Source: Roseimaritima ulvae
Lineage (GTDB): Bacteria; Planctomycetota; Planctomycetia; Pirellulales; Pirellulaceae
Assembly: GCF_008065135.1 (NCBI RefSeq)
Contig: NZ_CP042914.1
Coordinates: 992,001-1,056,000, forward strand
Direction: 5' to 3'
DNA: 64,000 bases
Part shown: piece after piece, positions 1 to 10,200 of the stretch
Numbering within the stretch: position 1 is the stretch's first letter
How the letters are laid out: every line of letters begins with the position of its first letter
The notes under the pieces: generated by a model
The model's input: the letters and a program-made list of their open reading frames with translations, nothing else
Database searches by the model: none
Told to the model about the DNA's origin: nothing
Translations under genes and position numbers: made by a program

Positions 1-1
1 A

Positions 2-3000
2 CTGCGCCGCCCCGTCACGAAAAACGCTAGTCGACGGAAGCTATCCAAGGTATTGGCAGGCGAGCGACTGGAGGATCGGCGGTTGTTGGCTGTGGTGCTG
101 CCGGAGATCGGCACCGGATCGATCGGGTCGCTGCTGACCAATGTGGGCCTGACCGCTGCGCTGTCGTCGATCCCCTCTTCGACGCTGGATTCGACACCGC
201 CGGACGATATTTCGGTGCTGTACCATGCCTTTCCGCAGGAAGCCAACGACGTCAAAGTCACGGGCGACTTGTTGAATCTGTTTCTGTATATCAATGAGCA
301 GAACGACGACATCTTTGTGCAGCGGACGCTGCCAGCGTTTAATGACGACCTGTTGGAAGATTTTAACTTCACGTTGGAGTTTATTGCCGGTGTGGAGATT
401 CCGGTGGCCCACCTGCTGGGGTTGGATTTCCCGGATGTGGAAGCCATCGTGCCCAACCCTGATGCGCTGTCGACCTTTATTCCTTCCGAGGTCCAGCAGG
501 CGTTTGAAGCGGCGGATCAAGTTTTGGGAACCACGATCTTTCCGGAGTTGGAGATTTTCGACACCACGATCATTCCTTCCCTGGATGTTGGGGACTTGAT
601 CGGTGGAGTGATTCCCGGCCCGGTCGATGACGTGCTGATCAAGGTGATCGATATCTTGGGCGGGGGCAGTCGTGGCGGCGTGCAGTTGCATCTGCTCGAC
701 GGCAATGACACGGCCGATTTATCGGAGTTGTCCGGAGTGGTTCAAGAGGTTCACGGTGGGATCGGTAACGACGTGTTGATGGGAGGTGGTTCTCAGGACC
801 CGTTGGACGTTCTGGGAGTCACCGCGATCGCCCCGCCGGTCAATCCGCGGATCGAGTTGTTTGGCGACGAGGGCCGCGACAAATTGATCGTCAACAATCG
901 CTTTGACGTGGTCGACTATCGCGTGCACGGGGGCGCTGGCAACGACATTTTAGTCGTGCCCGGTTCGGACTTTAACGACATTATCCGGCTGGTTAGCGAC
1001 GCCGATGGCAACCTGCAGCGGATCGAATATTTGGCACCCAGTTCGACTGGCGGGTTGGCACAAAATGAAATTCAAACCGTGACTTTGCCCGCCGGGGCAA
1101 CCGGGACGTTTACGTTGACCTTTGACGGACAAACCACGGCTCCGATCGCTCATAACGCGTCGACCGGTGACGTCGAGTCGGCATTGGAAGCTTTGTCGTC
1201 GATTTCGGGCGTGAATGTCGGCGGCGTGCCCGGAGCCTGGACGGTGGAGTTTGACGGGGCTGGATTAGCCAACACGGATCAATTGAACATGGCGGCCAAT
1301 GGCACGGGACTAACGCTAATCGGCGGCCCTGTGACAGTGGATCCCACGCTGGTTGGCGGTTCGGTCAACTACAACGAAATCCAGCAAGTGGCCTTGCCGG
1401 CGGGCACGACCGGTGGCCAGTTTGCACTGCAATTGGGCGCTCAAATCACTGCCCTGCTGCCTGCCAACGCGGACTCCAGTGCCGTGCGTGCGGCGCTGGC
1501 CGCGCTACCCGGCGTCGGTAGCACGGACAATGTGATGGTCACCAGCCCCAATCCCAGCGGTGGGCCTTGGGATATCGAATTCACCGGGACGCTCAGCGGC
1601 AGCAATCAACCGCAACTCACGACGGTCAATTCCAGTCTGGTGGGGTTTGCGGCCGGTTCGAGCGTAGCGACCACGACCGCGGGGGTGCTGCGTGTTAATG
1701 AAGTGCAAACGGTTCAGGTCAATGCGGCTAGCGGCAGCTACACCCATACGTTCGGTGGATTCACGACTTCGGCGATTCCCGTTGGGGCTTCACCGCTGGC
1801 GATTCAAAACATTCTGGCTGCCCTGCCCTCCATAGGCCCCGGCAACGTCTCGGTCACGGGTGCGGCAAACAACTATCGAATTGAATATGTGGGGGCCCTT
1901 GGTGGCAGCAACCAACCTTTTATTGGTACCAATACTGCGGGACTTCCTGGGGGGGCCACGATTACAACCTCAGTAATTCAGCTCGCCGTGGCTGGGAACG
2001 ACGAAGTGCAGACAGTCACGCTCGACCCGGCCGCCAACGGTGGATCGTTCAGCTTGACCTTCAACGGCGAAACGACCAGTCCGATCAGCTTTGATCATTC
2101 CACGACGCCAGCGACACCGCCGCCAGCATCCGCCGTACGCGCGGCACTGGGGGCTCTGCCTTCGATCAACGGCATCCAGAATCTGACCGTCACCGGCGCC
2201 GCCGGCGGGCCTTACACCGTCACGTTTGTCAATGACCTGGGGCTCAGTGATCAACCGTCGATGTCAATTGACGACAGTTTGATCGCCACGCCACAAAACC
2301 TGGTGATCAGCACGACCCGTCAGGGCGGCACACCGGTCAACGATATCCAAACCATCTCGCTGCCCGACAACACCAGCGGCGGCACGTTTTCGCTAAGTGT
2401 TGGAGGCGTGCCGATTCCGGCCAACCTGCCATCCAATGCCACCGCCGCTCAGGTAGAATTGGTGTTGGAAGCTTCGCCGTCGATCAATAACGTCACGGTC
2501 ACCGGTCCCAACGGCGGGCCGTGGACGGTGGAGTTTCTCTTGCCCAATCCAGGCACCCCCGCGCCGATCATTACCGGCAACGGAAATAATCTTCAGTTGA
2601 TGGGGACCAGCCTGAACATCGCCGAGACGCAGTCCGGTAGCGCTGCCGGCGACCAATTGCTGGTTACCACCACAATCACCGAATTGGATGGCATCGAACA
2701 ATTACAGATTGATCTGGAAGGCGGCGACGACCGGGTGATCTTCCAGGGCGTGCCCAGCATGTTCAACGATCTGCCGATCTTCCAGCAGGGCATCTTCGTC
2801 GACGGAGGCGATGGTACTGACGTGATCGAGATGCAATCGCTGGCCACGACGCCTGATTTCCAGGCTCCGATCTTCCCCGACGACGTCGCCGCCACACTGC
2901 AGTTTGATGGTCGTGCGATTCAGTTTGCCGATGTCGAAGGCGGCTTGGAATTTGACGCTCAGGGTAAAGCCGGAACCGTTTTGGTTTCGGGGACCGATGC

Positions 3001-6000
3001 CTCCAACGACATCCGTTTCCGCAGCCTAGGCGGTGGCGAAGCGACGTTTGCCAACGATGGTCAGGTGACCATTACGCTGCAGAATTTTAACGCTCCCAGC
3101 ACCGTGAACATTAACGCGGAACAGGGCGAGGACACGATTTCTATATTCCTTAACGGCGATAGTCAGTTTTCGCAATTTAATGTCAACGGCGATGGACCCG
3201 ACGGCGCCGATGCCCTTCGCATCGAAGGTACGGCGAATGCCGACGCCTTTGTGCTGACCCCCAATGCCACGGATCCCAAAGCCGGCAGCGTGAGTGTCGA
3301 TGGCTTGGTGACGATCGATTACAGCTTCATCGACGACCTGTCCTTCATCGGCGATGGCGCGGTGGATAGTTTGACGGTCAACGAACCTTCCGCCGGTTCA
3401 ACCGACTTGGTCCTATTCAGTCCTCAAGTCGGCAATAACGGTAGCTTCCAGTGGGTCGGTCAGCCAGGCGGACCAGAAACGGCTACTGTTTACGCTCCGG
3501 TCAATTTTCAAGGCATTGAAACGCGAGTCTTTAATACGGGTACCGGCGTAGACACCTTTGCGGCATCCAGCGACGACTTGCCAGGCGTCAATAGCAGCGC
3601 CGCGGTGCTCGGCGGAAACGGCGTCACGAGCATATCTTTCGGCGATCAGAGCACCTTGTTTGTCCACGACACCGCTGACGAAGATTTGGTCAGCATGGAA
3701 ATCGGCACGGCGGTGGACGATGTGCAAATCACTCCGGGCGTCGGTGTGGCCATCGCGGTCAATACAGCCTTGGGTACGGACGAGCTGATCTACAACGCTG
3801 GCGGGGGCAACGTGACTTGGAACATCGCCGACCGCGCCGTGCAACAGCCCGGCGTCGGCGATGTTACCTACACCAGTGTCGAAGCTTTGACGCTGGCCAA
3901 TGCCCCGGCGGCCGCCAGCGCCTTGACGGTGCTCGGTACGGTGATCGACGAGCAGTTGGTCTATCAACCGCTGACGGCCACCGGCGGTCGTGTGGAACAT
4001 TCCGGCCCCACCACCCCGGTGATGACCTTTGATAACTTTGGCGGCACTTTTACCGTTGACGGTAACGGCGGCGATGCCGATGTGCTGACCACCATGGGCA
4101 CCGCGGGTAACGATTCGATGGTCGTTGATATGGCGGCTCGTACGGTCTCGCTTACCGATTCGGTGGGCCTCCCACGCAAACCGGTCACCTTGGCCGCGGG
4201 CACCGAAATTGCAGCGGCTGACGGAGCCGGTGGCGACGATTCGGTGCTGGTCCAGGCGGCAGCGGCCGCAACGCTTCAGGTGAATGTGATTGGCGGCGGG
4301 CCGTTGGCCAGCGATCGCCTGGTGGTTCAGGACGTCGGTCCGGGCGACCTGGTGCTGCATCGCGAGTCGCATGATCTGCGCGGCGGATCGGTGCAGGTCG
4401 GCTTGCTTCCACCGATCGTTTATCAAGAAATTGAACGCGTCGACATTTTGCCGCTGGATCCGATCAGCGGTGGCACCGGCGACGATGGCAACGGGCGGAT
4501 TGTGGTGTTCCACGCCGATCCCTTCGAACAAAATGACGCCTTGGTCAACGCCACCGAAGTTCCCGACTTGTTCCAGTCGACGGTCAAGGCCAATATCGGC
4601 ATCGCCGCCGCGTTGAATGCTTTTGATACCGGATTAGATCTGCCGGGCGACGAGGATTGGTACCGCTTCCGCGCACCCAAAATTGGCACCTACAGTTTCG
4701 AAGTCCTGTTTGATCGCATCGCGGCCCTACCCGGCGGGGGCGAACTGGCTGCCGCGGTGTACCGCGCCGACGGTACGTTGATCGCCGACAGTGTCGATTT
4801 CACCAACGGCGATGTGGTCTCCTTCAGTGCCGATCGCTTGACCGACTACTACCTGCGGATCACCGGCAGTACCACCGATGCCATCAATATCTATGAAGTG
4901 AATTTGGTCGAAGTCGATCTGGTCGGGCCCCAGGTTTATGATCCCGACGGAGCGGGTCCGCTGCAAGCGATTCAGATCACTTCCGATCCCACGTTCAATC
5001 TGTTTGATCTGAAAGGCAGCGACGGCCAGTTGCAAGGTCCCACGCCATTGGTGCACAGCCTGACGCTGAACCTGCGAGACATTCTTAACCGGGTGGATGA
5101 ACTACCGGCCGATCTGTTGAACCGGGCCGAACCCAATGGCCGCGCTCCCGGTGATCTTTATCCAGCTCTCGATCAACTGATCGCCGAACAACTGGGACAT
5201 TTCGAAGTTCGCGGCGACAACAACGGAATCATTCCGATTCAATCGGTTCGGGTCGTCAATGTGGCGGCGGTGGTTGGCCAGATTCCTACTGCCACGGTGG
5301 AATTGACCTTTGCCGATCCCCTGCCCGACGATCGCTTTACGTTGACCATTCGCGATTCGCTGGTCGACCCGGCGGGCAATGCCTTTGATGGGGAAAGCAA
5401 CGCCAGCGAACCTAACGGGGCGCCGACCTTCCCCACCGGCAACTTTGTCTCTGGGGGTGACTTCGTGGCTCGCTTTACCGTCGATTCGAGGGCCGAAATC
5501 GGGGTCGCTGCGTTGGGCAGCGCGTACATCGATAGCAACGGCAACAGCCAGTTCGATCCGGAAGCGACCAACAGCGACGACACCAACGAAGACATCGTCT
5601 ACAAATTGGGCTTCCAGACCGACAACACCTTCGCCGGTAACTTTGTCGCCGGGGCCGGGGACACCGCCGACGGGTTCGATAAGTTGGCTGCCTACGGCCA
5701 AGTCGCCGGGCAGTTCCGCTGGCTGATCGATACTAATAACAATGGCGTTCCCGATCTGGTCGTCGCCGACCCGGCTCAGGTCAACGGCCGTCCGGTCGCT
5801 GGCAACTTTGATGGCAACGCAGTCAATGGCGATGAAGTGGGTCTGAAAGACGACACCGTTTGGTATCTGGATGCCGACCACGACTTCCAGGTCGACACGA
5901 CGCTGGCCGGCGACATGATCGGTCTGCCGATCGTCGGAGACTTTGATGGCGATGGAATCGATGACCTGGGCGCCTGGGCCGACGATGTGTTTTCGTTGGA

Positions 6001-7069
6001 CCTGAGCGGTGTCGATGGCGTCATCAACGGCTTCACCGACGTGCAGTTCACGTTTGGGTTCCCCGGTGTTCGTGAAATCCCCGTGGCTGCTGACTTCAAC
6101 GGCGACGGCGTCGACGACCTGGGCTTGTACAACCCGGATGCCGCGGGCGTCGCCCCAGGTGAGCAATCCGACTGGATGATCCTGCTCAGCCAACCCAACG
6201 AGCTGGTGGTATTGGATCAACAGTTCGGATTTCAATATGCCGGCAGCCAGTTCTTTAATGCTTATGGGGCGCAGGAAAAGTGGTTCTTTGACGCTGCCAA
6301 CAACTGGCACTTCATCCTTCCCAATGGCGAAGTCTATGGCTGGGATAACACGCCTGGGGTGGCTCAAGGAACCTTGGTGGGCGTGGTCGATTCCAGCGCC
6401 CACGCCAACCCCGACTTGCTCGTGCTGGCGGTTGAAAACGGCGGCCAGCTGGTGATCCCAATTACCGACCGCATCGTTGCCGACCCCCAGGGCGTGCTGG
6501 GTAACGTGATCGACTTTACGCCCGAACCGTTTGGGCCGGATCTGTTCGCCAGCTTTGGCGATTCTCAGGCGTTGCCGATCGTGGGCAACTTTGACCCGCC
6601 AGTGGTTCCCTCCAGCGGTTCGATCGATCCGGTGCAAGTGGTGGGCCTACTCGGAACCAACACGGTCAACGGGCACGACGTCGATGGCAATGGGTTGGTC
6701 GAGCCGCATGATGTGTTGATGGTGGTTAATCACCTGAACCGCCACGGCGTGGGGGCTTACGCGGGTGGGCTTCAAATCGAAGCCGACGGTCAGCAGTGGA
6801 ACAACGGTCCTCTACCGGATGTTGACGGGGACGGCATGATCGAGCCCTACGATGTGCTGAGCGTGGTGAACCTCTTGAACCGCATGACTCGTGAGCAAGC
6901 CGCGCAGGGCGAAAGTCAGATCGCTTCGTCGGATGCAACCGCTCGCGATGCTGTCTTTGCCAGTTGGAGCAGCGATCGATTGCGGATTCCTGGCTTGGAT
7001 CCATCGGACCTTGAAGAGGACGAGGATCACCTGACGGAGTTGAGCGACAGCCTTGGGTCGGCACTATAG
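2..7069 (+). CDS. Giant secreted multi-domain protein with dockerin-like C-terminus (5' partial)
   Basis: About 2355 residues are visible and the frame is open to the left edge. The first visible residues (LRRPVTKNASRRKLSKVL, then ERLEDRRLLA) align with residues 6 onward of the paralogue downstream, so only about five codons are missing; the TTG at 53 is not the real start. The LEDRRLLA box is the LEPR-XLL-type N-terminal motif of giant planctomycete proteins. Next come five repeats of about 100 residues (about 1064-2650), a beta-rich region, a PPC-like domain (about 4500-4920, D-x-DWYRF core), an Ig/SbsA-like segment (about 5040-5400), FG-GAP/VCBS-like DFDGDGIDDLG units (about 5740-6600) and two dockerin-like Ca-binding loops (DVDGNGLVEPHDV near 6676, DVDGDGMIEPYDV near 6816). 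The tail is acidic. A secreted or surface role is inferred; no catalytic domain was recognised. Confidence 0.9.
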   Translation: MRRPVTKNASRRKLSKVLAGERLEDRRLLAVVLPEIGTGSIGSLLTNVGLTAALSSIPSSTLDSTPPDDISVLYHAFPQEANDVKVTGDLLNLFLYINEQNDDIFVQRTLPAFNDDLLEDFNFTLEFIAGVEIPVAHLLGLDFPDVEAIVPNPDALSTFIPSEVQQAFEAADQVLGTTIFPELEIFDTTIIPSLDVGDLIGGVIPGPVDDVLIKVIDILGGGSRGGVQLHLLDGNDTADLSELSGVVQEVHGGIGNDVLMGGGSQDPLDVLGVTAIAPPVNPRIELFGDEGRDKLIVNNRFDVVDYRVHGGAGNDILVVPGSDFNDIIRLVSDADGNLQRIEYLAPSSTGGLAQNEIQTVTLPAGATGTFTLTFDGQTTAPIAHNASTGDVESALEALSSISGVNVGGVPGAWTVEFDGAGLANTDQLNMAANGTGLTLIGGPVTVDPTLVGGSVNYNEIQQVALPAGTTGGQFALQLGAQITALLPANADSSAVRAALAALPGVGSTDNVMVTSPNPSGGPWDIEFTGTLSGSNQPQLTTVNSSLVGFAAGSSVATTTAGVLRVNEVQTVQVNAASGSYTHTFGGFTTSAIPVGASPLAIQNILAALPSIGPGNVSVTGAANNYRIEYVGALGGSNQPFIGTNTAGLPGGATITTSVIQLAVAGNDEVQTVTLDPAANGGSFSLTFNGETTSPISFDHSTTPATPPPASAVRAALGALPSINGIQNLTVTGAAGGPYTVTFVNDLGLSDQPSMSIDDSLIATPQNLVISTTRQGGTPVNDIQTISLPDNTSGGTFSLSVGGVPIPANLPSNATAAQVELVLEASPSINNVTVTGPNGGPWTVEFLLPNPGTPAPIITGNGNNLQLMGTSLNIAETQSGSAAGDQLLVTTTITELDGIEQLQIDLEGGDDRVIFQGVPSMFNDLPIFQQGIFVDGGDGTDVIEMQSLATTPDFQAPIFPDDVAATLQFDGRAIQFADVEGGLEFDAQGKAGTVLVSGTDASNDIRFRSLGGGEATFANDGQVTITLQNFNAPSTVNINAEQGEDTISIFLNGDSQFSQFNVNGDGPDGADALRIEGTANADAFVLTPNATDPKAGSVSVDGLVTIDYSFIDDLSFIGDGAVDSLTVNEPSAGSTDLVLFSPQVGNNGSFQWVGQPGGPETATVYAPVNFQGIETRVFNTGTGVDTFAASSDDLPGVNSSAAVLGGNGVTSISFGDQSTLFVHDTADEDLVSMEIGTAVDDVQITPGVGVAIAVNTALGTDELIYNAGGGNVTWNIADRAVQQPGVGDVTYTSVEALTLANAPAAASALTVLGTVIDEQLVYQPLTATGGRVEHSGPTTPVMTFDNFGGTFTVDGNGGDADVLTTMGTAGNDSMVVDMAARTVSLTDSVGLPRKPVTLAAGTEIAAADGAGGDDSVLVQAAAAATLQVNVIGGGPLASDRLVVQDVGPGDLVLHRESHDLRGGSVQVGLLPPIVYQEIERVDILPLDPISGGTGDDGNGRIVVFHADPFEQNDALVNATEVPDLFQSTVKANIGIAAALNAFDTGLDLPGDEDWYRFRAPKIGTYSFEVLFDRIAALPGGGELAAAVYRADGTLIADSVDFTNGDVVSFSADRLTDYYLRITGSTTDAINIYEVNLVEVDLVGPQVYDPDGAGPLQAIQITSDPTFNLFDLKGSDGQLQGPTPLVHSLTLNLRDILNRVDELPADLLNRAEPNGRAPGDLYPALDQLIAEQLGHFEVRGDNNGIIPIQSVRVVNVAAVVGQIPTATVELTFADPLPDDRFTLTIRDSLVDPAGNAFDGESNASEPNGAPTFPTGNFVSGGDFVARFTVDSRAEIGVAALGSAYIDSNGNSQFDPEATNSDDTNEDIVYKLGFQTDNTFAGNFVAGAGDTADGFDKLAAYGQVAGQFRWLIDTNNNGVPDLVVADPAQVNGRPVAGNFDGNAVNGDEVGLKDDTVWYLDADHDFQVDTTLAGDMIGLPIVGDFDGDGIDDLGAWADDVFSLDLSGVDGVINGFTDVQFTFGFPGVREIPVAADFNGDGVDDLGLYNPDAAGVAPGEQSDWMILLSQPNELVVLDQQFGFQYAGSQFFNAYGAQEKWFFDAANNWHFILPNGEVYGWDNTPGVAQGTLVGVVDSSAHANPDLLVLAVENGGQLVIPITDRIVADPQGVLGNVIDFTPEPFGPDLFASFGDSQALPIVGNFDPPVVPSSGSIDPVQVVGLLGTNTVNGHDVDGNGLVEPHDVLMVVNHLNRHGVGAYAGGLQIEADGQQWNNGPLPDVDGDGMIEPYDVLSVVNLLNRMTREQAAQGESQIASSDATARDAVFASWSSDRLRIPGLDPSDLEEDEDHLTELSDSLGSAL
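1064..2650 (+). repeat. Five tandem ~100-residue protein repeats inside the first giant gene
   Basis: Each unit opens with N/D-E/D-I/V-Q-T/Q-V near 1064, 1373, 1697, 2000 and 2339. It continues with a G-x-F-x-L-x-F-x-G strand, an alanine-rich A-V-R-A-A-L-x-A-L-P-S-I helix and a GGPWTVEF-like strand, ending in S/N-Q-P. Spacing is about 300-340 bp. The units are clearly diverged at the protein level, so the duplication is old. This looks like a small beta-sandwich used as a stalk module; that is inference. Confidence 0.75.
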
Positions 7070-7264
7070 GGCCGACCTGGTCGACCCGTTCGCTAGGCCT
7101 CTCCACGGCTCGCTGGTAGGGGAGGCATCTTGGGGCCCGAACAGGCGGCGAGAAAACCACCAATTTGATTGACTGCGTAATCGCTACGGTTTACCTTACC
7201 GCTACATCCTGCCTCGGCTCGTTTTCCTTCTTAGATATCCCTCCCTGCTTTCGGAGCCTCTGTT
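7070..7264. promoter_or_regulatory. Intergenic leader of the second giant gene
   Basis: This 195-base gap separates the two paralogues on the same strand. A GGAG at 7253-7256 lies eight bases before the ATG at 7265 and fixes that start. No T-run terminator or clear -35/-10 pair was seen, so it is unclear whether the two genes share a transcript. Confidence 0.4.
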
Positions 7265-10200
7265 ATGCGTCAACACAAACTTCGCCGCCGTGCCACCAAA
7301 CATGGGCTTCGACGCAAGCTGAGCCGGGTCTTGGGCGGGGAACGGTTAGAGGATCGCCGGTTGCTGGCGACCTTTGTCGAGGCTGGCACGGTTCTGAATC
7401 TACAACTACAAGCGAACGAAAACGTCGGCATTGTTGCCAACGCGAATTCTTACTCGCTGACGATCACAGGTGGCACGGGCAGTTGGTCCGGAACTAACAG
7501 CGCTAATGTCACAGGGAACGCTAACAACGTACTCACGGTCACGGCGACCGGTCAGAGCGTGTTCGACACGATTAATATTACGGACACCGCCGCAAATACG
7601 TCGGTAACGTTCAACGATAGTGGCGTCAACAGTTACACGGATGCTTTCAACGTCACGCTGAGCAACGCCGGTGCCGGCAATGTCAGCTTCGCGGGCAACA
7701 GCAACTTTGACACACCCGATGGCTCTCTGACCGCTCAGACTACCGCTGCCATTACCGTCAATGGCGGCGCTGCGGTGACGCAGGTCAGCGGAACGTTATC
7801 ACTGACCGCGGGCGCCAGCGTGACCGCGCCAGGCGTAGACGACGGGACGGCCGATATCGCGGCACCCACCATTTCCATTGTTGCCGGCGGAGCCGGGACA
7901 ATCGGCACCAGCGAAACCAACCGAGTGGAAGTGGACGCCGCCACGCTGAACGCAACCACTGCTGACAATCACATCTGGCTGGCGGATACGGCGGGAGGCG
8001 TTGCACTGGGGACCCTGGATGCCGGCATCGCCATGATCTTGCTGGACGTCAATGGACCGATTACCGATGGTAACGGGCCTGCCGTCAACCTGACCGCCGG
8101 CAACGGGGTGAACCTGGTGACCAACGGGCCGACCAGCGCGATCGGGACGGTTGCCGATAGGATCGAGACCGCAATCGGCTCGCTCTCGGCCACCACCAAT
8201 GACGGCGGCATCTATGTTTCCGATTCGAATGGCCCGGGCATGATCATCAATACCGTCCTGGCCAAGCAGGGCGGCGAAACGCCGTATATCGGCGCCGGCA
8301 ATCAGGTCGTGGTGGGATCGCCAGCGAGCAACGGTACGCACGACGTTGCCATTGCCGTCCAAGGACCCGTCATGTTGAACAGTGTGGTCGCGCCGGATGC
8401 GGTCACGATCCAGTCTGTGACGGGCGCCATCCTGGACATGAATCAGGAATTGACGGATGTCCTTGCCCAAAGCGTTCATTTAAGCGCCAATGGCGCGGTC
8501 GGCCAAGTCACCGATCCGATCGAATTGGCGGTCGAGAATTTTAGTGCCCTCGCAACCGACGGCGATATTTTCCTCTCGGAGGGAATCGTGGGCACCGCGA
8601 CGTCCATCATTGCGGCCGGTGCGAACAAGAATGTCGTGATTACATCGACCGCCGAAGCTCTGCGACTTGGCGCCATCTCCGCTGCGGGCAACGTTACCGT
8701 GCAGAACTCCATCGGGGCGTTGCTCGATGCCGTCGCTCCTGCATCCATCATCGGCAAAACCGTCGATTTGACAGGGGCGACCGGTGTCGGAACCGTCGGC
8801 GATCCTCTGGAGACGACCGCTGTCGATCTGCTTGCAACCGTCACCGATCTGGCTGCACCGATTCGAATCGATGAGGCGGACGGACTTAATTCCGTTGCGG
8901 CCAAAACCAATGCTGGCGATGTGACGATCAACTTCACCGGCGGACCGCTGCAGTTTACGGCCAGCACGCAAGTGCTCAATGCCTCGGGCGCGGCGGTGAC
9001 GTTTGAGAATACCGGTGGCGATGTAAAGCTAGGTGTTGTCAATTCAGGCGTTAGCGATGTTTCGGTGACTGCCTCCGGGGCCATCAGCGATGACACCAAT
9101 GATGCCGTATCGGACCTCGGCGGCGGCACGGTCACGCTGCAGGCAGGCACGGGCATCGGAGCCGCCGGGAATGAAATCGACACCGACGCCGCGGCCCTGA
9201 ACGCGACGACAACCACCGGGGGCATTTTTGTTCGAGAAGCCAACGCACTTTCTCTGAGTGCCTCGACGTTGGGAACGGACATCGATGTGCGGACCGCGAC
9301 GGGCAATATGACTCTGGGGGCCGTCTCCGCGCCCGGCCAAGTAACGCTTCACGCCGGGGGCGCCATTCTGGACGGAAACGGTAATACCAACAACGTCTCC
9401 GCCGCCACGCTGGACCTGCTCGCGGCGAACGGAATCGGTTCCGCCGGTGACGCCTTGGAGACTTCGGTCAATAGCCTGACGGCCAATGGTGGGGCGGGTG
9501 GCGGATTATTCCTAGCCAATAACAAATCGCTGACGCTGACGTCCGCGGCGGCAACGGGAGGAGACATTTCGATCGCGGCCGCGGGAAACCTGACGCTGGC
9601 CAGCGCCGTGACCGCAACCGGCCAGAATATCGTGCTGTCCGCGATCGGCGAATTGATCGATATGAACTTCGGCGCTGACATCATTGCTGACAGTGCCACC
9701 CTGAATGCGTCCAAAATCGGCGACTCGGGCAACATTATTGAAACCAATTTGGCAGCCCTCACGGCGGCAACCACGGCCGGAGGCATCTTTTTGAATAACA
9801 CCGGCGGCAGTCTTGCCCTCGTCGCCACCGCGCTGGGGCAGTCGGCCCCTATCGACATCAGTACCTCGGGCAATATCGTCTTGGATACGGCCACCGCTCA
9901 AGGCGATGCGGTCCGACTTCGAGCGGGCGGGGCAATCACGGACGGCAACGATCCTCCGCCGCCTGCCAAAGTAAATATTACTGCCAAAGCAATCGATGTT
10001 GCCGCTGGCGGCGGTATTGGCACGTCAGGCAACCCACTGGAAGCCGATGTTGATCGGGTCATCAGGTTGGATGGCGGCGCCGTTGGTGTCAACCTTAGCA
10101 ATGCCGGCCCGCTGTTGCTGACCGAAGCGGCGCTGCAATCTGGCGGTACGGGCACGCTGACCTTTGATGCCGAGTCCATCACGATTGCAAATATCGGCGA

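Noticed and set aside
3413-6637. Long minus-strand open frames inside the first giant gene (3413-4531 and 5102-6637)
   Set aside because: Both are His/Arg/Val-rich shadows of the plus frame, with no start context. The equivalent shadow occurs in the paralogue (15401-16195) because the coding strand is conserved.
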